From positions 1,493,501 to 1,557,500 of the forward strand of contig NZ_CP009621.1 of assembly GCF_000973725.1 (NCBI RefSeq): a stretch of DNA of 64,000 bases. Reading direction: 5' to 3'. The notes under the pieces are model-generated. The model worked only from the letters and a program-made list of their open reading frames with translations. It had not been told where the DNA came from and made no database searches. Both the position numbers and the translations under genes were made by a program. Below are positions 25,808-36,111 of the stretch, piece by piece. Every line of letters begins with the position of its first letter. Within the stretch, counting starts at the first letter, position 1. This DNA comes from Pontibacter korlensis (lineage in GTDB: Bacteria > Bacteroidota > Bacteroidia > Cytophagales > Hymenobacteraceae).

Positions 25808-28327
25808 ATGTGGAATAAGATTGCCATTTTTATTATAAAGAACAGGCTGAGACTGATAATTCTCTTAGCCGTGCTTACTGCGTTTATGGCTTATAAGGCC
25901 AAAGATGCAGAAATGTCTTACGATTTTGCCAACGTCGTTTCAGAAGACGACGTGGACATGCAGTACTTCCAGCGCTTTAAGAAAACCTTTGGCGAAGATG
26001 GGAACGTGCTGGTGGTAGGCATGCAGGACAGCAAAGTATACAAGCTTCAGAACTTTAAGGAGCTGAAGACTCTGTCGGAGGAACTAAGCAAAGTAGAGGG
26101 GGTGAAGGCCGTGATCTCGTTGCCAAACCTGGTGCAGGTGGTAAAAAACACCGGTGAACGGAAGTTCACCACAGCTGCCATCTTCTCACCAGCTCCAGAA
26201 ACACAGCCGCAACTTGATAGTATGCTGCAGGTGGTACGCAACCAGGGCTTCTACGATGGGCAGATCATAAACGACAAAACCGGAGCTACATTACTGGCCA
26301 TAACAGTAGAACCAACTTACCTCAACTCCGCTCGACGTGTAGAGGTGATGGAAAACATCACAGCGCACACAGATGCTTTCTCTAAGAATACAGGCATAAA
26401 ACTGCACTATGCAGGACTACCATTTGTGCGTGCCGTAATGACAACAAAGGTAGCCGCAGAGATGAAAATGTTCCTGCTGCTGGCTTTGCTTGTAACGGGT
26501 GTTACGCTCTTCATATTCTTCCGCTCCTTCTATGCCGTTATCTTTCCGCTTTTAGTAATTAGTGTAGTGGTGGTATGGGTGCTGGGAACGCTCTCGCTAC
26601 TTGGCTTTAAAATATCCCTGCTAACAGGACTTATACCTGCCATCCTGGTGGTGATTGGTATACCTAACTCTACTTATCTGCTCACGCGTTATCACTACGA
26701 TTACCGCAAGCACGGCAACAAGATAATGGCCTTAGCCCGCGTGATCAGCAAGATTGGCGTGGTAAACCTTGTAACGAACACCACCACGGCTATCGGTTTT
26801 ATTGTGTTCACGTTTACGCATGTAGCCATACTGTATGAGTTTGGTGTGGTAGCCGGTATCAACATCTTTGTTACCTTCATCATAAGCCTGGTGCTGATAC
26901 CTGCGGTGTTCTCTTACCTGCCGCCGCCTAGCCCGCGTCAGCTCCGCCACCTCGATGCAAAGCCGCTAAACAAGCTGCTTGAGTTCTTCGACTACATTGT
27001 GCACCGCAAGCGCCACCTGGTATATTTCTTTACGATCTTAGCAGTAGGCGTATCGCTGTTGGGAATTTACAAGGTGAAGACGGTATCCTATATGGTGGAT
27101 GACCTGCCGGAGGAAAGCAGTGTGAACGCAGATTTGGCTTTCTTCGAGAATCACTTTAATGGAGTAATGCCGCTAGAGGTGATAGTAGATACAGGAGTGA
27201 AGCAGGGAGTGATGCGCTTGCCAAACCTGAACAAGCTGAACAGGCTGGAAGATTTCCTACGCACGCAACCTATACTTTCAGCACCCATCTCTGTAGTGGG
27301 ACTGGTGAAAACTGCTACGCAGGCCTTCTATGGTGGAGATCCTAGTTCTTACCGCCTGCCAGACAACACCGAACGCAACTTCATCTTCAGCTACTTGGCC
27401 AAACAGAATGATGGAGCTAACCAGAAGCTGCTTCGGTCTTTTGTAGACAGCACAGGTCAGCGGGCACGTATCTCACTAAAAGTGGCCGATGTGGGTTCTC
27501 GACAGCTGGATACACTTATCATCAGTAAGATAAAGCCAGAGCTGCGCGAAATATATGGAGGCGAGGGTGTAACGGAAACTGAAGATGGCAACACTATCAC
27601 CTTTAAACGCGACGACTCCGGAAGCCAAACCACCGTAAGCCTTACCGGAACAACACTCCTGTTCATCAAAGGAAACGAGTACCTTATCAACAACCTGCGC
27701 TCCAGCCTTATACTTGCATTCGTGTTGGTAACAATTGTGATTGCATTGTTGTTTAAGTCAGCAAGGGTAGTGATAATATCACTGATACCGAACATGATAC
27801 CACTGCTGATTGCAGGTGGCCTGATGGGGTTTTTCAACATCCCGCTAAAGCCGAGCACAGCGCTGATCTTTAGTATAGCCCTGGGTATAGCCATCGATGA
27901 CTCCATTCACTTTCTGGCTAAGTACAGGAGCGAACTGCTCTCGAATGGCTTTAACGTGAGCCGGGCCATCACCACCAGTTTAACCGAGGCAGGTACCAGT
28001 ATGGTGTATACTTCAGTTATCCTGTTCTTTGGTTTTGTGATCTTTGCCTTCTCCGAGTTTGGCGGTACGAAAGCACTGGGAGTGCTGATGTCGGTGAGTT
28101 TACTGATTGCATTATTCACAAACCTGATTATATTGCCAACTTTGCTGATGAGCTTCGATAGCGGCAAGTTTGAGCGTGATCCTTACGCCCTGATAGAGCA
28201 CTACGATGAGTTTTACCTGGAGCATGAGGACGAGGAGCTCGACCTGAATCAGCTAAAGTTGAAAGTTGAAGAATTAACTCTTGAGGAAGATAAAAAACCT
28301 GTAAACGGTGAAGTACAACGAGTATAA
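25808..28327 (+). CDS. RND/MMPL-family transporter
   Basis: An 839-residue membrane protein of the RND superfamily (MMPL/HpnN-like), with one helix at the N-terminus, a periplasmic loop (about 40-210), five helices (about 215-390), a second single helix near 405, a second large loop, and five more helices to about 785. The sterol-sensing-like helix bundle and the acidic transmembrane motifs (GIPNSTYLLTRY in the first bundle, GIAIDDSIHFLAKYR in the second) are typical. It probably exports lipids or hydrophobic compounds using the proton gradient; the cargo is unknown. The acidic tail is cytoplasmic. Its last 20 bases overlap ileS. Confidence 0.87.
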   Translation: MWNKIAIFIIKNRLRLIILLAVLTAFMAYKAKDAEMSYDFANVVSEDDVDMQYFQRFKKTFGEDGNVLVVGMQDSKVYKLQNFKELKTLSEELSKVEGVKAVISLPNLVQVVKNTGERKFTTAAIFSPAPETQPQLDSMLQVVRNQGFYDGQIINDKTGATLLAITVEPTYLNSARRVEVMENITAHTDAFSKNTGIKLHYAGLPFVRAVMTTKVAAEMKMFLLLALLVTGVTLFIFFRSFYAVIFPLLVISVVVVWVLGTLSLLGFKISLLTGLIPAILVVIGIPNSTYLLTRYHYDYRKHGNKIMALARVISKIGVVNLVTNTTTAIGFIVFTFTHVAILYEFGVVAGINIFVTFIISLVLIPAVFSYLPPPSPRQLRHLDAKPLNKLLEFFDYIVHRKRHLVYFFTILAVGVSLLGIYKVKTVSYMVDDLPEESSVNADLAFFENHFNGVMPLEVIVDTGVKQGVMRLPNLNKLNRLEDFLRTQPILSAPISVVGLVKTATQAFYGGDPSSYRLPDNTERNFIFSYLAKQNDGANQKLLRSFVDSTGQRARISLKVADVGSRQLDTLIISKIKPELREIYGGEGVTETEDGNTITFKRDDSGSQTTVSLTGTTLLFIKGNEYLINNLRSSLILAFVLVTIVIALLFKSARVVIISLIPNMIPLLIAGGLMGFFNIPLKPSTALIFSIALGIAIDDSIHFLAKYRSELLSNGFNVSRAITTSLTEAGTSMVYTSVILFFGFVIFAFSEFGGTKALGVLMSVSLLIALFTNLIILPTLLMSFDSGKFERDPYALIEHYDEFYLEHEDEELDLNQLKLKVEELTLEEDKKPVNGEVQRV

Positions 28328-31300
28328 GAATCTGAATTACGCCAAAGTAGGCGAAGATGTGCTTTCCTTTTGGAAGCAGAACAACATCTTTGAGAAATCG
28401 GTAGCCACACGTGAGGGCAAAACACCTTTCGTGTTCTACGAAGGCCCACCATCTGCCAACGGTACACCGGGCATTCACCACGTAATGGCCCGTGCTGTAA
28501 AAGACATTTTTTGCCGCTATAAAACCCTGAAAGGTTTTCAGGTAAACCGCAAAGGCGGCTGGGACACCCATGGCCTTCCGGTAGAGCTGCAGGTAGAGAA
28601 AGAGCTGGGCATTACTAAAGAAGATATCGGTAAGAAGATAACGGTAGAGGAGTATAACCAGCGCTGCCGCGAAACGGTAATGCGTTTCAAGAACCAATGG
28701 GATACCCTAACAGAGCAAATGGGCTACTGGGTAGACCTGAACAACCCGTATATCACTTTCGAGAATGAGTACATCGAGTCTTGCTGGGCACTGCTGAAGC
28801 GCCTTTACGACAAGGGGTATTTATATAAAGGCTATACAATACAACCTTTCTCTCCTGCTGCAGGTACAGGCCTTAGCTCACACGAGCTGAACCAGCCAGG
28901 CTGCTACAAAATGGTGAAAGATACTACCATTGTGGCGCAGTTCGAGGTGAAGAAGATTACCCGTAACATGTTCCTGTTCGAAGACGAAGAGGAGAATGTA
29001 TACTTCTTGGCTTGGACAACGACGCCTTGGACACTGCCTGCCAACACAGGACTTGCCGTAGGTAAGAACATAAAGTATGTGAAGGTGAAATCCTTCAACC
29101 CATATACGTACGAGCCGATCTCAGTTATACTTGCTAAGGATCTGGTGAGTCGCTATTTCAACCCGAAAGCTGCTGACTTGGCGCTGGCTGATTACAAGGC
29201 AGGCGATAAGCTGGTTCCTTATAAAGTGGTAGAGGAGTTTACTGGTACTGACCTGAATGGCGTGGAGTATCACCAGCTGATGCCATACGTGCAGCCAGAC
29301 AAGCCAGCTTTCCGTGTGATCATCGGTGATTATGTAACTACAGAGGATGGTACTGGTATCGTGCATATTTCGCCAACCTTTGGTGCAGATGACGCCCGTG
29401 TAGCCGCTCAAAATGATATCCCGGCACTGCTGGTAATGGACGAGAATGGTAAGCCATCTCCGATCGTAGACAGACAAGGTAGATTTGTGAAGGAGATCAC
29501 CGACTTTGCTGGCATGTATGTAAAGAACTATGCCAAGGAAGACGAGTCTGCTGCCGAGTACAAGCCTACTGATGTAAAGATCGCCATCAAGCTAAAAGAA
29601 GAAGGCAAGGCATTCAAAGTAGAGAAGTACGAGCACACTTATCCGCATTGTTGGAGAACAGATATGCCGGTGCTGTACTACCCGCTGGATAGCTGGTTCA
29701 TCAAAACCACAGCTGTTAAAGACCGCCTGATCGAGCTGAACAAAACCATCAACTGGAAACCAGAGTCAACTGGTACAGGTCGTTTTGGTAACTGGCTGGA
29801 GAACCTGGTGGACTGGAACCTGTCACGCTCCCGTTACTGGGGCACCCCACTGCCTATCTGGAGAACTGAAGACGGCGAGGAAGAAATCTGCATCGGCTCT
29901 ATCGCGCAGCTGAACGACGAGATTGCCAGAGCGGTGGACGCTGGTTTGATGGATACTTCTGTAGAGGTGAAAGACCTGCACCGCCCGTATGTGGACAACA
30001 TCGTGCTGGTAAGCAAGTCTGGAAAGCCAATGTACAGAGAGACAGACCTTATCGACGTGTGGTTTGACTCTGGTGCTATGCCTTATGCACAATGGCACTA
30101 CCCATTGGAGAACGAGAATATCTTTGATAAAAACTTTCCAGCAGATTTTATTGCTGAAGGTGTTGACCAAACACGCGGCTGGTTCTTTACGCTACACGCA
30201 TTGGCTGTAATGCTGGAGGATAACGTGGCTTACAAAAACGTAATCGCCAACGGTCTGGTGCTGGATAAGAACGGCAATAAGATGAGCAAGCGCCTAGGCA
30301 ATGCCATAGATCCGTTCGAGATGATTGGTAACTATGGCCCGGATGCCGTGCGCTGGTATATGATCTCCAATGCGCCACCGTGGGACAACCTGAAGTTTAA
30401 CCCGGATGGCGTGGTAGAGACGCAGCGCCGTTTCTTTGGCACACTGCAGAACACATACTCGTTCTTCGCACTCTATGCTAACCTTGACAACTTTACGTAC
30501 TCAGAGGCTGATGTGCCAATGGCGCAACGTACCGAGTCAGACCGCTGGATCATCTCAAAGCTGAACACGCTGGTGCAGGACGTAGATACGTACTACGAAG
30601 ACTACGATCCAACCCGTGCTGCCCGTGCCATCCAGGATTTTGTGGTGGACGACCTGAGTAATTGGTACGTGCGCCTGAACCGTAAGCGTTTCTGGAAAGG
30701 TGAGTATAACACAGATAAGATTGCCGCTTACCAGACATTGTATACTTGCTTGGAGACAATTGCTGTTCTGGCTGCTCCGGTGGCACCGTTCTATACAGAG
30801 CAATTGTACCGCGACCTGAACAACGTAAGCAACAAGCATACAGTAGAGTCGGTACACTTAGCATATTATCCGGAGGTAAATCAAGAGAATATCGATACGG
30901 ATCTGGAGGAGCGCATGCAACTGGCGCAAACTGTTTCTTCTTTGGTGCACTCGCTGCGTAAGAAAGAAATGATTAAAGTACGCCAGCCACTGCAGCGTAT
31001 CCTGATACCGGTACTGAACTCGAAAATGAAGCAGCAGATTGAGGCTGTGGCTGATTTGATCCTGAGTGAGGTGAACGTGAAGGCTATCGAATACATCGAT
31101 GATACTTCTGGCATCCTGGTGAAGAAGATTAAGCCTAACTTCAAAAAGTTAGGTCAGGTGTTCGGTCCAAAGATGAAGCTGGTAGCAGCTGCTGTACAGC
31201 AAATGGATCAGGCAGATATCGCTACACTGGAGCGCGAAGGTGGCTTTAAGATCATGCTTTCAGAGGATGAGTCAGCAGTACTGACGCCGGACGATGTGGA

Positions 31301-31661
31301 GATCTCTTCTGAGGACATCCCGGGTTGGCTGGTAGCCAGCGAAGGCAGATTAACTGTAGCCTTGGATATTACCATCACAGAGGAGCTGAAGCAGGAGGGT
31401 ATTGCCCGCGACCTGGTAAATCGTATCCAGAACTTGCGTAAGGACTCTAACCTAGAGGTTCAGGACAAGATCCACATCGCCATGCAGCAATCAGTGCCAG
31501 AGGTAAACGAGGCTGTTAAAAACTACAGCGACTATATATGTGCTGAAACACAAGCCCTGACGCTGGACCTGGTAGTGGAGCTGGCAAGCGCCACCATACT
31601 GGATATTGATGATTACAAGGTGTCAATCCAAATTCAGACAGAAGAAAGAGCGACTATCTAA
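28308..31661 (+). CDS. ileS: Isoleucine--tRNA ligase (long, eukaryote-like type)
   Basis: A 1117-residue class I synthetase charging tRNA-Ile. The HIGH-equivalent motif is GIHH (residues 55-58, in PPSANGTPGIHH) and the KMSKR loop is intact at 658-662. An editing (CP1) domain spans roughly 190-400 with LAWTTTPWTLPANTGLAVG. The variant HIGH motif and length above 1050 residues point to the long type 2 IleRS found in eukaryotes and some bacteria, often associated with natural mupirocin tolerance. The start is GTG at 28308 (MKYNEYKNLNY), inside the preceding transporter gene. A terminator follows. Confidence 0.94.
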   Translation: MKYNEYKNLNYAKVGEDVLSFWKQNNIFEKSVATREGKTPFVFYEGPPSANGTPGIHHVMARAVKDIFCRYKTLKGFQVNRKGGWDTHGLPVELQVEKELGITKEDIGKKITVEEYNQRCRETVMRFKNQWDTLTEQMGYWVDLNNPYITFENEYIESCWALLKRLYDKGYLYKGYTIQPFSPAAGTGLSSHELNQPGCYKMVKDTTIVAQFEVKKITRNMFLFEDEEENVYFLAWTTTPWTLPANTGLAVGKNIKYVKVKSFNPYTYEPISVILAKDLVSRYFNPKAADLALADYKAGDKLVPYKVVEEFTGTDLNGVEYHQLMPYVQPDKPAFRVIIGDYVTTEDGTGIVHISPTFGADDARVAAQNDIPALLVMDENGKPSPIVDRQGRFVKEITDFAGMYVKNYAKEDESAAEYKPTDVKIAIKLKEEGKAFKVEKYEHTYPHCWRTDMPVLYYPLDSWFIKTTAVKDRLIELNKTINWKPESTGTGRFGNWLENLVDWNLSRSRYWGTPLPIWRTEDGEEEICIGSIAQLNDEIARAVDAGLMDTSVEVKDLHRPYVDNIVLVSKSGKPMYRETDLIDVWFDSGAMPYAQWHYPLENENIFDKNFPADFIAEGVDQTRGWFFTLHALAVMLEDNVAYKNVIANGLVLDKNGNKMSKRLGNAIDPFEMIGNYGPDAVRWYMISNAPPWDNLKFNPDGVVETQRRFFGTLQNTYSFFALYANLDNFTYSEADVPMAQRTESDRWIISKLNTLVQDVDTYYEDYDPTRAARAIQDFVVDDLSNWYVRLNRKRFWKGEYNTDKIAAYQTLYTCLETIAVLAAPVAPFYTEQLYRDLNNVSNKHTVESVHLAYYPEVNQENIDTDLEERMQLAQTVSSLVHSLRKKEMIKVRQPLQRILIPVLNSKMKQQIEAVADLILSEVNVKAIEYIDDTSGILVKKIKPNFKKLGQVFGPKMKLVAAAVQQMDQADIATLEREGGFKIMLSEDESAVLTPDDVEISSEDIPGWLVASEGRLTVALDITITEELKQEGIARDLVNRIQNLRKDSNLEVQDKIHIAMQQSVPEVNEAVKNYSDYICAETQALTLDLVVELASATILDIDDYKVSIQIQTEERATI

Positions 31662-31668
31662 ATCAACA

Positions 31669-31711
31669 GAGCACCAGGAAACTAAAAGGTATTCTGGTGC
31701 TCTTATATTTT
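31669..31711 (+). terminator. Terminator after ileS
   Basis: GAGCACCAG and CTGGTGCTC pair around a 16-base loop, followed by a T-rich stretch. Confidence 0.8.
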
Positions 31712-31768
31712 CAAGAAGTCTGTTATGGCGGCCAACATTGTAAAGTGCCAGCTGCTTAAATTTTAGAT

Positions 31769-32389
31769 ATGAAATACGGAAAATACTACCTGGCTGCTCT
31801 TGCCGTGATTCTTGTAGATCAGGCTGTAAAGCTGATCGTGCATTACAACATGGAAATGGGAATGCCAGGGGAGATTCATCTAATTGGCGATTGGCTGAAA
31901 CTGCATTACACTCTTAACCCTGGGATGGCCTTTGGTGTGGAGCTAGGCTCTGAGTATGGCAAGCTTATACTTACGCTGTTCCGCTTGGTAGCCATGTTTG
32001 GTATTGGCTATTACCTGTATTACCTCGTTAAGAATAAGGCTCCTAAAGGTCTTATCTGGTGCATCTCGCTGATACTTGGCGGCGCTATAGGTAACCTGAT
32101 AGACAGTACCTTTTACGGTGTATGGTTTGACAACGCTCCCTATGGCTCTTCTACACCATGGTTTCATGGGCAGGTAATAGATATGTTCTATGTGGACATA
32201 TGGGAAGGTATCGTGCCGAACTGGGTTCCGATTCTTGGTGGTAAACCAATGTCGCTGTGGCCTATCTTCAATGTAGCCGACTCTGCCATCTTTGTAGGTG
32301 TATTGCTGATCCTTTTCAACCAGAAGCGCTTCTTCGGAGAGCACCATGAAGAGCAAAAGCAAAAGCCAGTAGAGCAGCAAGGGCTGTAA
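31769..32389 (+). CDS. lspA: Lipoprotein signal peptidase (signal peptidase II)
   Basis: A 206-residue inner-membrane aspartyl protease that removes signal peptides from prolipoproteins. Four membrane helices are visible. Conserved regions include VDQAVK near residue 16, LNPGMAFG (49-56), GAIGNLIDS (105-113) and the catalytic aspartates Asp138 (GQVIDMF) and Asp171 (FNVADSAI). It is somewhat longer than E. coli LspA because of an insertion between the last two motifs (IWEGIVPNWVPILGGKP) and a charged C-terminal tail, as in other Bacteroidota. Its substrates would include GldJ and the Ig-like lipoprotein of this window. Confidence 0.93.
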   Translation: MKYGKYYLAALAVILVDQAVKLIVHYNMEMGMPGEIHLIGDWLKLHYTLNPGMAFGVELGSEYGKLILTLFRLVAMFGIGYYLYYLVKNKAPKGLIWCISLILGGAIGNLIDSTFYGVWFDNAPYGSSTPWFHGQVIDMFYVDIWEGIVPNWVPILGGKPMSLWPIFNVADSAIFVGVLLILFNQKRFFGEHHEEQKQKPVEQQGL

Positions 32390-32410
32390 TCATAAGTATA
32401 AATTCAAAAC

Positions 32411-32444
32411 AAAAAGGCTGCTCCTGAATTGGAGCAGCCTTTTT
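32411..32444 (+). terminator. Terminator after lspA
   Basis: GGCTGCTCC and GGAGCAGCC pair around TGAATT with A and T tracts at the feet, so it may work in both directions. Confidence 0.88.
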
Positions 32445-32526
32445 GTTTTGAATACAATGTGGGTTACTACGAAGCTATACTACTTCATACTCCAGACGGT
32501 CGGAGGAGCTGTGTATGCCACGAGAA

Positions 32527-33132
32527 TTATAAAACTCCTCTCTCTTTCAGCGCTTCCTTCAGCGCTTCGGGCGAAGTAAAATGAATAGAATCTATTCCAA
32601 GTTGTTCTGCCGCTTTTACGTTCCGCAGGTTATCATCTATAAAAACAGCTTCGGAAGGATGCACATCATACCTGCTTAGTAACGTGTGGTAGAAACTGCT
32701 AAATGGCTTCCTGTCTTTTTCGGTGCCTGATACTACTATTCCATCGAACCAGTTCAGGAAATCAAACTGTTCCTGTGCAATCGGGAAAGTTTCTGCAGAC
32801 CAGTTTGTGAGGGCGTAGAGGTTGTACTTGCCGCTTTCTTTTAACTCCCGCAAAATATCGACAGTACCCTCTATGGCTCCTCCCAACATTTCATGCCAGC
32901 GGCCATAAAAAGCCTCTATTCTTTCCTGGTGCTCCGGATGCCTTGCTACCAGTAGTTCTGTGGCCTCCTGTAACGGACGTCCGGCATCCTGCTCCTCATT
33001 CCATTCCGGGGTGCAAATGTTCTCCAGGAAGTGCAGCATTTCTTCTTCTTCATCGAAGATCTTTCGGTACAGGTAGTGCGGGTTCCAATCAATCAGCACA
33101 GCACCCAAGTCGAAAATGATGAATTTAATCAT
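32527..33132 (-). CDS. HAD-superfamily phosphatase (YihX-like)
   Basis: A 201-residue haloacid-dehalogenase-like hydrolase. Motif I is FIIFDLGAVLIDW with nucleophile Asp8 and Gly at the +2 position, as in E. coli YihX; motif II is ALTNWS, motif III the Lys in DRKPF, and motif IV FIDDNLRNV. A helical cap occupies about residues 15-85. YihX-type enzymes hydrolyse sugar phosphates such as glucose-1-phosphate; the substrate here is unknown. It is transcribed alone and converges with lspA. Confidence 0.82.
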   Translation of the reverse strand: MIKFIIFDLGAVLIDWNPHYLYRKIFDEEEEMLHFLENICTPEWNEEQDAGRPLQEATELLVARHPEHQERIEAFYGRWHEMLGGAIEGTVDILRELKESGKYNLYALTNWSAETFPIAQEQFDFLNWFDGIVVSGTEKDRKPFSSFYHTLLSRYDVHPSEAVFIDDNLRNVKAAEQLGIDSIHFTSPEALKEALKERGVL

Positions 33133-33270
33133 AGCTTAAATAAGAGGTGTTTTTCTAAGTTATGTGGTTTGGATATGTATTTCAAAATGTTTATTCTAAA
33201 AACGTAACTGGTACAAAAGCCTTGTAACTAAAAAGCTTTATTTTCACCAAAGAACAAACCCACTCTTGCG

Positions 33271-35100
33271 TTGACTTTACTAAAACCCATACTTCAGGTA
33301 ATAAACCTAAACTCTGTTTTCTCAACACTCCATAGCATCACAAAAGCTGTAGACAAGGTAAGCTTTGAAGTCTACGCTGGCGAAACAGTTGCCATAGTAG
33401 GAGAGTCCGGCTCCGGAAAGTCTGTAACGGCACTATCTCTAATGCGGTTGCTCGATACAACCCCAGGACAAATCGCAACAGGGCAGGTGGTGTTCCAGTC
33501 AAAAAAGTATGGAGAAGTAGACTTATTGCAGCTGCCGGAGAAGCAAATGCAGCACATCCGTGGCAACGAGATCAGCATGGTTTTTCAGGAACCTATGTCC
33601 TCACTTAACCCCGTTTACACCTGTGGAAAACAAGTGACAGAGGCATTGCTGATACATAATACTCTAACAAAAAAACAGGCCAAAGAACGAACTATACAGC
33701 TTTTTGAAAAGGCAAGGCTGTCACATCCTGAAAGAATTTTTGATGCTTATCCACATGAAGTTTCAGGAGGGCAGAAGCAGCGCGTTATGATTGCTATGGC
33801 CTTGGCCTGCGAGCCAAGTATACTTATTGCCGATGAGCCTACTACGGCTTTGGATGTAACGGTGCAGGCACGCGTGCTGCGGCTGGTAGACGAGCTGCGG
33901 ATAAAGGAGAATACGGCAGTGCTCTTCATTACCCACGATCTAGGCGTGGTAGCCGAGATAGCTGACCGCATCCTAGTGATGTATAAAGGAAAGATAGTGG
34001 AGCAAGGTAAGGTGATAGATATCTTTACCAATCCGCAGCACCCCTATACCAAGGGTTTGCTAGCCTGCCGCCCAAAGCTTACAGCGAAGAAGCAGACTAT
34101 ACTTCCTACTGTATCTGACTTTATGTTTGAGGATGAGCAAGGAAACATACTCGAGAGAAAGGCGCAGATACTGGAGCCCTCGCTGGAGGATGTAGTAAGT
34201 AATTATGTAGGTACTGTTCGTAATATAAAACACCAACAGGAAAACAAGCAGAAGCCTTTGCTGCTACAAGTTGAAAACTTGAAGGTACACTTTCCGATAA
34301 AGAAAGGATTCTTTGGCCGCACTACTGGTTTAGTTAAGGCTGTAGATGACGTAAGCTTTGAGGTAAGGCCAGGCGAAACGATAGGTTTGGTAGGTGAGTC
34401 TGGCTGTGGCAAAACAACCTTAGGGCGTGCGCTGTTGCGGCTAATAGAACCAACGGAAGGAAGCATAACTTTTGATGGACAGAATGTAGTGCAATTAACC
34501 CCTGAAGAATTGCGCAATAGCCGTCGCAATATTCAGATGATCTTCCAGGATCATTATACGTCGCTTAACCCAATGCATACTGTAAGTGAGGTTATTGTGG
34601 AGCCAATGCAAGTGCATAACTTCTACAGTTCCGATAAAGAACGACATGGAAAATCTTTGGAACTGATTGAGAAAGTGGGGCTTACGAAAGATTATTTGCA
34701 TCGTTATCCACATGAGCTGTCAGGCGGGCAGCGGCAGCGTGTAAGTATAGCCCGGGCGTTAGCCCTGCGGCCCAAATGTATCATATGCGATGAGTCTGTG
34801 TCAGCGTTGGATGTATCGGTGCAGGCGCAGGTGCTTAACCTGCTTAACAGGCTAAAGCAGGAGTTTCATATCACCTACATCTTTATTACCCACGATCTTT
34901 CTGTAGCAAAATATATGTCGGACCGTATACTTGTAATGAATAGGGGTAAGATCGTTGAGACTGGTACACCAGAGCAGATTTTCCGTCAACCGCAAGAGGA
35001 GTATACGCGTAATCTAATCAGTGCAATCCCGAAGGGCGAGCCGGAAGACATTATAACCGCACAACAAAAGCGCAAGGCCATCAAGGCAGGGTTAGAATAA
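33271..35100 (+). CDS. ABC transporter ATPase with two domains (peptide/nickel type, DppD-DppF fusion)
   Basis: A 609-residue fusion of two ABC ATPase domains of the oligopeptide/dipeptide importer class. Domain 1 has Walker A GESGSGKS (44-51), signature VSGGQKQR and Walker [13 protein letters not shown]; domain 2 has Walker [10 protein letters not shown] (about 376), signature LSGGQRQR and Walker [13 protein letters not shown]. Each domain ends in the family-specific oligopeptide tail ([24 protein letters not shown]). It would power uptake of peptides or similar solutes with permease and binding proteins, none of which is nearby. The start is TTG at 33271; an ATG start is not available close by. 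Confidence 0.9.
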   Translation: MTLLKPILQVINLNSVFSTLHSITKAVDKVSFEVYAGETVAIVGESGSGKSVTALSLMRLLDTTPGQIATGQVVFQSKKYGEVDLLQLPEKQMQHIRGNEISMVFQEPMSSLNPVYTCGKQVTEALLIHNTLTKKQAKERTIQLFEKARLSHPERIFDAYPHEVSGGQKQRVMIAMALACEPSILIADEPTTALDVTVQARVLRLVDELRIKENTAVLFITHDLGVVAEIADRILVMYKGKIVEQGKVIDIFTNPQHPYTKGLLACRPKLTAKKQTILPTVSDFMFEDEQGNILERKAQILEPSLEDVVSNYVGTVRNIKHQQENKQKPLLLQVENLKVHFPIKKGFFGRTTGLVKAVDDVSFEVRPGETIGLVGESGCGKTTLGRALLRLIEPTEGSITFDGQNVVQLTPEELRNSRRNIQMIFQDHYTSLNPMHTVSEVIVEPMQVHNFYSSDKERHGKSLELIEKVGLTKDYLHRYPHELSGGQRQRVSIARALALRPKCIICDESVSALDVSVQAQVLNLLNRLKQEFHITYIFITHDLSVAKYMSDRILVMNRGKIVETGTPEQIFRQPQEEYTRNLISAIPKGEPEDIITAQQKRKAIKAGLE

Positions 35101-35153
35101 GACAGCTTCCTCAGCTGTGGCCCGGGCAGAATCAATCTAAAGATTTGTAAAGT

Positions 35154-35918
35154 ATGCAGCAAACGCACCATGAATCCGACTGGGAATTCCATTTCAGAAG
35201 CATAGACAATAAGCCTGGCTCCATAGCGGTAGATCTAGGCTTGGCTAAAGTTGCCCCGCTGTCCGAACAGCCAAATCTTGTACAGGTGTCGGTTAAAATG
35301 GTTGATCCTCGTCCGGATGGGCTGTCGTCGTTGCAGGAAACAATTGTGCTGCAGAGCCTGGAAGATGACCTGGAAGAGGTTTTAAGAACAACCTGTCAGG
35401 CTACCTATGCAGGGCGCTTAACATCTAACGGGCATCGCAAAATCTACTTCTATATGGGCGAGCCTAACGGCTATGCGGAGTCTGTTCAGCGTGTTATGCA
35501 GAATTACAACGGACATGCCTATACCCTTAAGCTGGTAAAGGATAAAGACTGGAGCCGGTACTTTAACTTTTTATACCCAGAACCGGAGCAGTTACAAAGT
35601 ATACAAAACCGCAAAGTGTTGGAAGAGTTGGAGAAGAACGGCGATGACTTGAGCAAAGAGCGGCAGGTGGACCACTGGGTGTACTTTAAAACAGAGGCTG
35701 ATAGAACTGCATTTGTGGAGAGTATAGCCAACGAGAATTACACCGTTATCACCAGCGATTACCTGGAAGCATCAGAAGACTACCCATTCCGCCTGCATAT
35801 TAGCCGCACCGATAAGCTGGACCAGTTAAATATAGACAGAACAGTACTCCACCTGCGACGCCTGGCCCTTAAGCACCATGGCGATTACGATGGCTGGGAA
35901 ACCTCCCTGGAAGTATAA
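35154..35918 (+). CDS. DUF695 / RraB-like two-domain protein
   Basis: A 254-residue soluble protein. The N-terminal part (about 1-130) resembles DUF695 with DWEFHFRSIDNKPGSIAVDLGL and HRKIYFYMGEPNGY. The C-terminal part (about 150-250) resembles RraB, the regulator of ribonuclease E: VDHWVYFKTEADRTAFVESI, ...YPFRLHISRTDKLDQLNIDR, and a final HHGDYDGWETSL. In E. coli RraB modulates RNase E; whether this protein does so is unknown. It starts 53 bases after the ABC gene. The rnr gene downstream is an interesting RNA-decay neighbour, but it has its own 190-base leader. Confidence 0.75.
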   Translation: MQQTHHESDWEFHFRSIDNKPGSIAVDLGLAKVAPLSEQPNLVQVSVKMVDPRPDGLSSLQETIVLQSLEDDLEEVLRTTCQATYAGRLTSNGHRKIYFYMGEPNGYAESVQRVMQNYNGHAYTLKLVKDKDWSRYFNFLYPEPEQLQSIQNRKVLEELEKNGDDLSKERQVDHWVYFKTEADRTAFVESIANENYTVITSDYLEASEDYPFRLHISRTDKLDQLNIDRTVLHLRRLALKHHGDYDGWETSLEV

Positions 35919-36111
35919 TAACCGCACCTATCTACCCTCTCCATTGCTCAAATCCCTCTTATATAGAAAATTCTCTATAAATTGAACTCGAATTACAAGA
36001 TACTTTAGCCAAAGAGCGCTTAGTGGCGTATAGTAAAACTAAATTATTTGTGCTAAAGATTGTAAATGGTTGTGGCAGCTGATTTAGCTGCCCCCATAGC
36101 GACGAAGATAC

